Program-made: the position numbers and the translations under genes
Assembly: GCF_041642155.1 (NCBI RefSeq)
Contig: NZ_JBEPWZ010000001.1
Location: 13,512-77,511 of the forward strand
From: Fodinibius sp041642155
GTDB lineage: Bacteria > Bacteroidota > Rhodothermia > Balneolales > Balneolaceae
DNA: 64,000 nucleotides
Direction: 5' to 3'
In this document: positions 26,743 to 34,909 of the stretch, piece after piece
Layout of the letters: each line of letters begins with the position of its first letter
Numbering within the stretch: the first letter of the stretch is position 1
Notes under the pieces: model-generated
What the model was told of the DNA's origin: nothing
What the model saw: the letters and a program-made list of their open reading frames with translations, nothing else
Database searches by the model: none

Positions 26743-28341
26743 TTAATACCCGGGGTTCTGTTCCAATCCCGGCTCTACCTTCAAACTGTTTTCATGGAAA
26801 GGCCACAGGTAATTGTGATCTTCAAACGAGCGGTCTTCAATGTGAAGCGACTGTAATTCCCCGTTTACTTCCCTGGTGTGTCCCAACGCGGGTTCATTCA
26901 ACACCTCTTCTGCTGTTCTCCACCGCTTGATATCCGCATAGCGAAGCCCTTCCGCCGCAAACTCAATCCTGCGCTCGTTTCTTATCAGGTCAATCCACTG
27001 ATCCCGGGTGTAAGCGCTGTAGCGCGGCAGGGTTACGTCTGCCTGGGACATATCCAAGCCGGCCCGCTCCCTGACCTGGTTAATGGCATCCTTGACCGAA
27101 GCATCTATCTCATCTATCATGATCTTCGCCTCTGCATACGTCAGCAATACCTCGGCATACCTCAGCAAGCCAAATTCAAAGTTTCCGCTGCTAAAGGCAT
27201 CAGCTTCTGAGACAAACTTTCTGAACCAGTAGCCGGATTCACTGGCCCGCTCGTTTTCATGATACATGGGGCTGTTCTCATTATAGATATCAATGGTATC
27301 TTCATAGAACAGATCACCGTGTCCCATAATGCTGGCCTCATAACGGGGGTCCCGGTGCAAATTCGGGTCCAGTTCATGTTCTCTTTTGGTGTGCTGGGGA
27401 CAGTTTTCAATACGGTAGCCGTCCAGGGTCCAGTATGCATCCACCAGCGACTTCAGGGGAACCAGGTACGACTGCCCGTCCCCGGTTCTGTAATGGGGGC
27501 CTAAGTCTCTGAAGGAGTAGGTCGTGCTTCCGCTATAGCTTTCCTGGTTCTGGTGTATGATGAATTCATTGTTATCAGAATCCGCTTCATACTGAAACAG
27601 GTGGCCGTAGTTGGGGTGCAGTTCGTAGTTTCCGCTCTCCATGATCTCCCGGGCCAGATCAATGGCCATCTGATAGCGCTCGTTGTACAGCGCGTAGCGC
27701 ATCGTAAGTGCCTTCAGGGAATACTCGTTAAACATGTATTTATTGGTTGTGTATTCTTCGGAAGGTAAATTTTCCGCAATCTCAATCGCCAGAGGAAAGA
27801 TGGTCTCCAGGATCTCCTCCTTGGGCGTCGTAGGCTGGGTGGCATTCGATAAATCGGCCGGCTCCAGATGAAACGGCACATCGCCCCACCTGAAGGTTAG
27901 CTTAAAATAATGCCAGATGCGCAGTCCCCTTAAAATATTTTCGTATTTCGTCCGGGTAGCCTCATCCTCCACATACGGCACGTCCGAGTTCGCGATGAAG
28001 GTATTCAACCTGCCGAGGTGCTTCATCTGCAGTTCGTAGTAATAAGAGAACGCCTCGGTATTGCTGTTGAAATCACCGTTGGCTATGCGCTGGTGGTGGT
28101 CGCCTTCCAACCGGCTGTAAGCGTTGTCGGATTTCCCGTCCTGCATGTAAAACAGGGTCTCCCGATTATAATGATGCGTAAAAACATCATAATAACTACT
28201 GTACACCACCCGGCGCAAATCATCTTCATCATTATAGAACTCGTCAAAAGACGTGGCCGTGGGATCCGTCTTGTCTAAAAAGTCCTCACATCCCACCAAC
28301 CCTACGGAAATAAACACTATGAAATATATTACCTTTCTCAT
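26743..28341 (-). CDS. RagB/SusD-family nutrient-uptake lipoprotein
   Basis: The protein is about 532 residues long. The start at 28341 gives the signal MRKVIYFIVFISVGLVGC, with Cys18 as lipidation site. Upstream in-frame starts would destroy the signal. SusD-like features include the N-terminal helical repeats (RRVVYSSYYDVFTHHYNRET), TPKEEILETIFPLAIEIAENLP and the C-terminal RNERRIEFAAEGLRYADIKRW. It is the surface-exposed partner that binds glycan or other nutrients and hands them to SusC. Its gene follows susC in the usual order with 58 bp between, so they form an operon. Confidence 0.95.
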   Translation of the reverse strand: MRKVIYFIVFISVGLVGCEDFLDKTDPTATSFDEFYNDEDDLRRVVYSSYYDVFTHHYNRETLFYMQDGKSDNAYSRLEGDHHQRIANGDFNSNTEAFSYYYELQMKHLGRLNTFIANSDVPYVEDEATRTKYENILRGLRIWHYFKLTFRWGDVPFHLEPADLSNATQPTTPKEEILETIFPLAIEIAENLPSEEYTTNKYMFNEYSLKALTMRYALYNERYQMAIDLAREIMESGNYELHPNYGHLFQYEADSDNNEFIIHQNQESYSGSTTYSFRDLGPHYRTGDGQSYLVPLKSLVDAYWTLDGYRIENCPQHTKREHELDPNLHRDPRYEASIMGHGDLFYEDTIDIYNENSPMYHENERASESGYWFRKFVSEADAFSSGNFEFGLLRYAEVLLTYAEAKIMIDEIDASVKDAINQVRERAGLDMSQADVTLPRYSAYTRDQWIDLIRNERRIEFAAEGLRYADIKRWRTAEEVLNEPALGHTREVNGELQSLHIEDRSFEDHNYLWPFHENSLKVEPGLEQNPGY

Positions 28342-28399
28342 AACTGACATAAGCTTTACTATTAATATTTTTGGTATTGCTATACTATCCGACACCATC

Positions 28400-31312
28400 C
28401 TAATTTATGGTTGCCTGGATCCCGATACTGTAGCTGGCCATCCTTGGATAGGTCCCATTACCGCCATCTCTTTCCGGCTCAAGGCCTTCCCAGTTCGTAA
28501 ACGTAAAGGCATCCTGGGCATTCAGATAGATGCGAACATCCCTGATACTGTTGCCAATCTGTGGAATAGAATATCCCAACTCCAGCGTCTTGATCCGGAA
28601 AAAGGAGGCGTCGCTCAGCCAGACGTCACTTAACTCATCATTGGGAGAGGACCCGGTCCAGACCCGCGGAAAACGGCTGTCGCGATTGTCGGGGGTCCAG
28701 CGATTATTCATGTAATACTCTCTCGGGACGCCCAAACTGTTCGTTGAACCATCCATTTTAACCGGGTAGCCCTCCAGCCCGTTTAACCGTCCGGTGCGTT
28801 GGCCGACCCCCTGGCCTATGGCGCTGAAATCCCACCGCTTGTAATTCAGATCCAAATTAATAGAGTAATTGAAGTGCGGAAACGGATCGCCGAGATTCAC
28901 TTTATCCTGGTTATTGATCACGCCATCCCCGTTTTGATCGACATACCGGATATCGCCGGGCATGGTATTCGCCAATTTGGCATCGGCTTCATCCACTTCC
29001 TGCTGGTTCTGGAAGTACCCGTCACTTTCATAACCGTAGTAGTTATCGATGGCAATGCCTCTGTACCAGATCATATCGGGATCATCGGTAAAGATGAGGG
29101 TGTCCGACTTTGCGTATCCCGCCTTTAATACTTTGTTTTCGTTATTAAAAAGCATTCCACCCACGCTATAGGAAAAATCACCGGCCTGGTCGCTCCAGCT
29201 GGCTGAAAGTTCCCAGCCTTTGTTTTCAACTTCTCCTATATTTACGGAGGAGGTCAGGTAGTACGAACCGGTCAGCGGGGGGACCGGAAAGTCTGAATAG
29301 ATTAAGTCATAGGAATGTTTATTATAGGCTTCAAATGAAACGTCAAGCTTATCTTCGAAGGTGGTGAGCTCAATCCCGACATTTTGCTGTTTTTGTTTCT
29401 CCCAGGTAAAATCCGGGTTGGGGACACGCATCGTCCATCCCCAGGTATTTACAACCTCCTGCCACAGGTACGGATCCACATCTTCATTTCCGATGATGCC
29501 GTAGGAAAAACGAACTTTCAGCCTGTTCAAAAACCCGCTGTCGGTCAGGCCCGACATAAAGTTCTCATTGTGGATATTCCAGGCAAAAGCCCCGGAGGGA
29601 AAGAAACCCCATCGCTTACCGGGAGCAAATTTGCTGCTGCCATCGGCCCGTGCCGTTCCCTCCAGCAGATAACGGTTGTCAAAAGAGTAGTTGAGCTTGC
29701 CGAAAAAGGAAGATTTTGAAATTTCACGGTAATCGGTATAGGTATTATTCATAATCTCCGAACCGGCGATAAAATAGATCTTATCCTTATCCTTCCGGAT
29801 ATTCTGCTCGTAATTAATCATTGCCCGCGCCGTTATCTGACTTCTGCTCACTCCCTGGGAAGAGCCGACCGCATTCTGCCAGACGTCAACGGGCTCGCCA
29901 TCCCCGTCGTAAAACTTAAAGGTATCCCGCTCATACTTATTTGCGGACTTATTAACCATATATGATACATTACCCGCCAAATGCAGGTTCTCATTAATAT
30001 AATATTTTGGCCTTAGATTAATCGTGCTTCTGTCATATAAGGCGTTATAGGCTCCCCCGTGATGAATAGAGGCAAGCGGATTCTGGTCGTTATGCAATTT
30101 ATAATGGTTGTCCAGATCCGAGTCATAAAATACTTCCTGCGTAGGATTCATTTCCCAGGCCATCCTGTACAATCCATGACCGTCCCTGTTCGCATTCAAG
30201 CGATCGACCTGCAGCCGGTGCGCATAAAAGTCCGCCAAAAGCTCAAACTGATCGGCTATGTTAATATTCGTATTAAACCGGGCACTGAACTTCTGTGTAC
30301 CTTCATAATTGTTTAGCCCATTTTCATTGATATACCCCAGCATCAGGTTAAAAGTACCGACGCCGCCACCACCGGAGATGCTGGCGGACGTATTATGAGA
30401 ATAAGCCTTCCGTTCCATAATGGTATCCATCCAGTCGGTGTTGGTATACTCGCCCTGCTCGGCCCGGTCGACCTCCTGCTGTGTATACTGTTCCGACTGA
30501 CCCTGCATGGAACGAGCTTCGTTATTCAGGCGCATATAGTTGGCTGATCCGACGAAATTCGGCAATTTAATCGGATCGTCGATGGCGGTCCAGCTATGCA
30601 CATCAACCATAAACCGGTCGGCGGCTCCCCGCTTGGTTTCAATGATAATGACTCCGTTGGCCCCACGCGAACCGTACATGGCCGCCGAAGCGGCATCTTT
30701 CAGCACGGTTATATCTTTAATCTGGTTGGGATCTATATCCGTCAGGGACTGCTCCATCCCGTCCACAATGACCAGGGGAGAGGCATTTTGCAGGGTACTG
30801 ATCCCCCGAATGGAGATAGTACCCGGCACGCTGCCCGGCAAGTTGCTGCCCTGCATGAGTGTCACCCCGGGTATGGTACCGCTGAAAGCCTCTTGCAGTT
30901 TAGCGATAGAACGCGTTTCTATGTTATCCATTTCTACTTTTGAAACCGAGGAAGCGAGGTGTTCTGTCTCCACCTCACTGTAACCGACGACCGTCACTTC
31001 ATCCAGGCCGACCGTTCCCTCTTGCAATACCACATCGATTTCACTCCGATCCTGCGTATTGATTTCCTGTTGCTCGAAACCCACCATGCTAAAGATAAGC
31101 GTCACGTTTTCTTCGCTTATCGTTATTTCATAATGGCCTTCCGCATTGGTTGCGGTACCTATGTTGGTCCCTTTAACCAGGACATTCACGCCGGGTAGCG
31201 ACTTCCCCTCCGCATCCGTTACCGTACCCTCGATTGTTCTTTCCTCCTGGGCAACGGCGGTTGACGCCAAAAAGACAAGTAAACTAAACGTAAACAGTAG
31301 CTTATTTTTCAT
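28400..31312 (-). CDS. SusC/RagA-family TonB-linked outer-membrane transporter
   Basis: The protein is about 970 residues long and forms the barrel of the SusCD uptake pair. The signal peptide (MKNKLLFTFSLLVFLASTAVAQ) begins at the ATG at 31312. A CarboxypepD_reg domain follows (RTIEGTVTDAEGKSLPGVNVLV), then a plug with the RagA motif QGSNLPGSVPGTISIRGI and DVLKDAASAAMYG-like VLKDAASAAMYGSRGANGVI, then the long barrel. The C-terminus PRMASYSIGIQATIN is a typical barrel end. TonB-dependent uptake of an oligomer is expected. No glycoside hydrolase, ECF sigma or FecR-type regulator is next to it, so the substrate cannot be predicted. Confidence 0.96.
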   Translation of the reverse strand: MKNKLLFTFSLLVFLASTAVAQEERTIEGTVTDAEGKSLPGVNVLVKGTNIGTATNAEGHYEITISEENVTLIFSMVGFEQQEINTQDRSEIDVVLQEGTVGLDEVTVVGYSEVETEHLASSVSKVEMDNIETRSIAKLQEAFSGTIPGVTLMQGSNLPGSVPGTISIRGISTLQNASPLVIVDGMEQSLTDIDPNQIKDITVLKDAASAAMYGSRGANGVIIIETKRGAADRFMVDVHSWTAIDDPIKLPNFVGSANYMRLNNEARSMQGQSEQYTQQEVDRAEQGEYTNTDWMDTIMERKAYSHNTSASISGGGGVGTFNLMLGYINENGLNNYEGTQKFSARFNTNINIADQFELLADFYAHRLQVDRLNANRDGHGLYRMAWEMNPTQEVFYDSDLDNHYKLHNDQNPLASIHHGGAYNALYDRSTINLRPKYYINENLHLAGNVSYMVNKSANKYERDTFKFYDGDGEPVDVWQNAVGSSQGVSRSQITARAMINYEQNIRKDKDKIYFIAGSEIMNNTYTDYREISKSSFFGKLNYSFDNRYLLEGTARADGSSKFAPGKRWGFFPSGAFAWNIHNENFMSGLTDSGFLNRLKVRFSYGIIGNEDVDPYLWQEVVNTWGWTMRVPNPDFTWEKQKQQNVGIELTTFEDKLDVSFEAYNKHSYDLIYSDFPVPPLTGSYYLTSSVNIGEVENKGWELSASWSDQAGDFSYSVGGMLFNNENKVLKAGYAKSDTLIFTDDPDMIWYRGIAIDNYYGYESDGYFQNQQEVDEADAKLANTMPGDIRYVDQNGDGVINNQDKVNLGDPFPHFNYSINLDLNYKRWDFSAIGQGVGQRTGRLNGLEGYPVKMDGSTNSLGVPREYYMNNRWTPDNRDSRFPRVWTGSSPNDELSDVWLSDASFFRIKTLELGYSIPQIGNSIRDVRIYLNAQDAFTFTNWEGLEPERDGGNGTYPRMASYSIGIQATIN

Positions 31313-32329
31313 TGATTGTATCCCCATGCTATAGATAAGATATTATTAGATTAAAGTTCAGAAACCAAAATAGACAGAAAGTATACGCCCTTATCTATTT
31401 CGCTTTCAAAGAGTATGTATTCAGCAGTTTGCTTTACAATGGTACGGCCGACACCGTAAACGATGCAGCAGTAGCCCCCTGTTGATACGTTGATGAATTA
31501 GAAATCTGCCAAAACACCCACACCAACTTTCTTTTTAACGATGCAAGTGGTTACCAACAAGTCAATTCAAGACCACTGCACCCGAACTATTTCACGGTAC
31601 TGTTTCAACGTTAAGGTTAAAAAATCACGTGCAAAGACCCGTTTTTTAGGTTATAACAGTTTCGTTTAATTTCACCGGGTGGACAACCAAAAACCCTTCC
31701 TGTATGTTATAAAGATACTGCTTGAATGGGTTTACCTTACCGGTCCCATTAGTACCAAGTATTTACGGCTATAACATATTCACGCTTGTTCAACAGATAA
31801 GCTAAAATCTTCTTTTACCTGCACGAAAAGGTTTAAGTATCATAGAACCCCTAAATACATCCATGAACATAAAAGCCTAAATAATAGTTATACCCTTTAC
31901 ACCTGTGTTATATAGTTGTTTGGACAACCATATTTAATGTAATAAAAAATATGAACCCTGCCAATTATTTTTTTGCTTTAAAAAGAAAACCCTGCTTATC
32001 CTTGTATTTCTATACCTCGATCTCGCCGTGAATATGAACGATCATTTAAGGTACCCCGTGGAGAGAGTCTCCCGCATGATCTCAGCCCCCCCGATTCGAC
32101 CCGTCCGGGACTCATGAAGCATCCCGGTTCTTTATAATCCTCTCCGGTAGGCCTCCGGAAGAAATCCAATAAATCGTTTTATCAACTCATCTATCTTCCT
32201 ATCTTAGGATACGGGAGGAATTTGAATTCGTGAAAATGCAGAAATTGGCCAACCAAACGGTTTTGCAAAGTCCTCTACGAAACAGATATTCTCTTTACTT
32301 TCTGTTTAATTGTAATTATCGACCGCGTT
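31313..32329. other. 1-kb regulatory/intergenic region upstream of susC and the thioesterase
   Basis: No gene or RNA was recognised in this AT-rich region. A 10-mer TGGACAACCA occurs twice (31680-31689 and 31921-31930). The second copy sits in an inverted repeat GTTGT-TTGG-ACAAC (31915-31928). A TIR-like fragment similar to the ends of the 145-bp elements (CGGTTTTGCAAAGTCCTC) is at about 32259-32276. The promoters of susC and of the thioesterase gene must lie here. Confidence 0.45.
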
Positions 32330-33370
32330 ATGAGACCTGTGGATACCTCAATCGAACGTACGATACCATTCAGTACCGATCCCGCCCTTCGCCGGCGCTA
32401 TATGATCCTGGACAGGGATATACCGGGCAACATGCGGTGGGGACTGCTGCTTGAAGAGCTCGATAAGCTGGCCGAAGATATCGCTCTTGACTATGTGCAC
32501 CAGTTTGAGCCCGGGGGACGCGTGGTTACGGCCGCGGTTGATGATATTGCCCTGCACGTGCCCGGAGATATCAACAAGGATGTCTTCCTGCGGGCGCGCA
32601 TTAATTATGTGGGACGCACGTCTATGGAAGTTGGCATTCGCGTGGACCAGGACAAGGAGGCCAGGCACTCGCTGGCAGCCTGCTATTTTACGATGGTGGC
32701 CCGGACCGGCAGGGACAATGATGCGGAGAGCCTGCCCATTCCGCCCCTGGAATATAAGAGCGCCATCGAAAAGGAGCGGTACGAAGCGGCTATTAAGCGC
32801 CGCAAAGCGTATCGCGAGCAGATCGACGCGCTGGAAGACCCGCCGAGCAAAGAGGAGTTCCACCACCTGCGGGCGCTGCACAAAGCGCAGGAAAAAGAGG
32901 ATTTTGACGGGTTACTGGTCGGAAACCTGATACGGAACAGCATGGAGCGAATGTACCCGGATCAGGAAAATGTGCCCAAAAAGATTTTCGGCGGGTATGT
33001 CATTCGCCGCGCCTTTGAACTGTCATTGATGCATGCGGAAGAAATCGCCACCCACCGGCCGGTGTTTGTGCGGGTGAACCGCATTAACTTCCTGCAGCCC
33101 ATCCGTATTGGCGATAAGCTGGATTTTACCAGCCGGATCGTCTACACCGGTGAGACGTCCATCAGTATTGAAATTGATATTGAACGCACCAGCCTGGACA
33201 AGGTGACCCGGGCCCTTTCCAATACCTGTGTTTTCACGTTTGTGAATGTTGATCATAAAATGCAGCCCCAGCCGGTGCCCAAGGTATATCCGACTACCTA
33301 CGCCGAGGACGAGCGATACCTGAAAGCACGCCGTCGCCGTAAAGAACACCTCATTAATATCGGAAAGTAA
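32330..33370 (+). CDS. Acyl-CoA thioesterase with two hotdog domains
   Basis: The 346-residue protein contains two BACH/YciA-like hotdog domains in tandem. The first has PGNMRWGLLLEELDKLAEDIAL and AAVDDIALHVPGDINKDVFLRARI. The second has KKIFGGYVIRRAFELSLMHAEEIA and RVNRINFLQPIRIGDKLDFTSRIVY, including the G-G-Y and Asp/Asn active-site region. Such proteins hydrolyse acyl-CoA to free acid and CoA. The chain length is unknown. The ATG at 32330 gives a short N-terminal lead. The gene is monocistronic. Confidence 0.93.
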   Translation: MRPVDTSIERTIPFSTDPALRRRYMILDRDIPGNMRWGLLLEELDKLAEDIALDYVHQFEPGGRVVTAAVDDIALHVPGDINKDVFLRARINYVGRTSMEVGIRVDQDKEARHSLAACYFTMVARTGRDNDAESLPIPPLEYKSAIEKERYEAAIKRRKAYREQIDALEDPPSKEEFHHLRALHKAQEKEDFDGLLVGNLIRNSMERMYPDQENVPKKIFGGYVIRRAFELSLMHAEEIATHRPVFVRVNRINFLQPIRIGDKLDFTSRIVYTGETSISIEIDIERTSLDKVTRALSNTCVFTFVNVDHKMQPQPVPKVYPTTYAEDERYLKARRRRKEHLINIGK

Positions 33371-33433
33371 CCCCGGCGTGATCGTTCCCGTTGGTTACTA
33401 CTGGATACAACGCAGATTAATAGGTACCTGAAT

Positions 33434-33874
33434 TCAGTTGCCTATCGGAGGCCAGACGGACCAGGGAATGCGTATGAGGATGAATGCAATACCCAATCCG
33501 TAATAGATGAGTAATTTCTTATATCGCGTGGCGTCGCCTGCTCCCCGCTTTGCTTTAGAATAACCGACGGTGATTAAAATAACGCCGATGATCATGGTCA
33601 GCGGGTGCTCCAGCATATACAGCCGCGACATCGCATCCCCCATCGCTTCACCCGAAAAGTTCGATAGTCCCTGTGGAGAAATAAAATACAACACCAGGCC
33701 AATCAGCAGCTGTAGATGCGCTGCAATAAGCCCCGCCAGCGATGCTTTCCGTACCTTTTCAGTGAAGGATTTTTTTTGTATAAAATTAATGAGCGCATAG
33801 ATAAAGGAAAACAGCAGGACGGCAAGCACAATGTAGGCTATGCCGGAATGCAGGTGTTGAAATCCGGTGTACAT
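33434..33874 (-). CDS. Small four-TM membrane protein (cytochrome b-like, unassigned)
   Basis: A 146-residue protein with four hydrophobic helices at about residues 12-31, 47-66, 87-107 and 120-140. Histidines near the helices (HLHSG at 7-9, AAHLQ, EHPL) could bind haem as in small cytochrome-b-like proteins. Bacteroidetes relatives are annotated as cytochrome b or hypothetical membrane protein. The function is not established. It is divergent from the metal regulator at 34108. Confidence 0.6.
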   Translation of the reverse strand: MYTGFQHLHSGIAYIVLAVLLFSFIYALINFIQKKSFTEKVRKASLAGLIAAHLQLLIGLVLYFISPQGLSNFSGEAMGDAMSRLYMLEHPLTMIIGVILITVGYSKAKRGAGDATRYKKLLIYYGLGIAFILIRIPWSVWPPIGN

Positions 33875-34107
33875 AGGTCAGTTGATCTTATTTAATTAGT
33901 TGTTGGGTTCCGCAATGGCCACTCAATAATAATCAAAGGACATGCAAAGCAAAAGTTATAGCAGAATTCTTTACATTCTTTACCTGTTTTCTGTTGCAGA
34001 GACCATATCAAATAGTTTACTTAACATGTTATGCGATTGATTTTAACCAACTTGTCAGCCCCTGAACGCTCCCTCTTAGCCACGGTAAAGAACCATTTCA
34101 TCAGCTT

Positions 34108-34677
34108 ATGGATACGAAAAAAAACTTTCTCATAAAAAACATGGTGTGCAGTCACTGTGCAGAGGTACTGAAGGAAAAACTGGAAGAAAACGGTTTCCGT
34201 GTACAAAAAATTGAGCTGGGGGAACTGCAGCTGGCGGGACCGGTCGATCAGACTGCCTATAAACGGCTGGTGTCGGTCGTGCGCAAAAACGGCTTTGACA
34301 TCATCAATGATGAAGCCAGCCAGATCGTAGAGCGTATCAAACATCTTATTATTGATCACATCCGTTCCAGCGAGCCGCTTAACGGCAACCTCTCGGAATA
34401 TCTTTCGGACCGTATCCACAAGGATTATCAGCAGCTCAGCCGGCTATTTTCCGCGGTAGAGGGAAAGTCCATCGAACGCTATTTCATCCTCCAAAAAATT
34501 GAGCGGGCTAAAGAACTCATCGTCTATGGCGAAAAGACACTCAGCGAAATAGCCTATGAATTGGACTACAGCAGCCAGCAGCATTTTTCGCGACAGTTTA
34601 AGAAAGAAACCGGCCTCGCGCCCTCTCATTTCAAGAATATAAAGGAGAACAAACGCACCTCCATCGATCAGCTGTAA
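34108..34677 (+). CDS. AraC-family regulator with N-terminal HMA-like metal-binding domain
   Basis: The 189-residue protein begins with an HMA-type metal-binding motif (NMVCSHCAEVLKEKLEENG, Cys14/Cys17). It has the beta-alpha-beta pattern of the domain up to about residue 70. A linker helix and AraC HTH domains follow (LSRLFSAVEGKSIERYFILQ and SEIAYELDYSSQQHFSRQFKKETG). The layout suggests that metal binding to the CXXC controls DNA binding. The P1B ATPase gene lies about 230 bp downstream on the same strand, with a 145-bp repeat in the gap. I infer that it regulates that pump, with Zn/Cd or a similar thiophilic metal as signal. Confidence 0.93.
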   Translation: MDTKKNFLIKNMVCSHCAEVLKEKLEENGFRVQKIELGELQLAGPVDQTAYKRLVSVVRKNGFDIINDEASQIVERIKHLIIDHIRSSEPLNGNLSEYLSDRIHKDYQQLSRLFSAVEGKSIERYFILQKIERAKELIVYGEKTLSEIAYELDYSSQQHFSRQFKKETGLAPSHFKNIKENKRTSIDQL

Positions 34678-34753
34678 CATAATCCTGCACAAGATATACA
34701 TAAAGATATAAGACCGTTCCCCGCTCTATCCCTATCTTACGGCCTGAATTTCT

Positions 34754-34897
34754 GGGGCTTTGAAAAGCCAGTCCCGAAGCATCGGGAAATATCAAAGCCT
34801 GAGCGCCTTCAAAACCACCCCGTATAAAGCATATGTGAGGATATTGGATGCGCGAAAATACAGAGATTGAATCACAAAACTGATTTTCAAAGCTCTC
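34754..34897 (-). repeat. MITE-like element, copy 1 (about 144 bp)
   Basis: The element has terminal inverted repeats GGGGCTTTGAAAAGCCAG (left) and, read inverted from the right end, AGAGCTTTGAAAATCAG. An internal CCCGAAGCATCGGG hairpin lies near the left end. Read on the minus strand it aligns with copies 2 and 3. Its right end is 12 bp before the P1B-ATPase start codon at 34910, so it separates that gene from the regulator. Confidence 0.75.
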
Positions 34898-34909
34898 TTT
34901 AAATACATA

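Noticed and set aside
32259..32276. Fourth copy of the 145-bp repeat
   Set aside because: Only one TIR-like end (CGGTTTTGCAAAGTCCTC) is visible and the partner end is not found at the expected distance.
34739..34800. Intrinsic terminator for the AraC regulator at the CCCGAAGCATCGGG hairpin
   Set aside because: The hairpin is an internal part of the mobile-like repeat and has no T-run.
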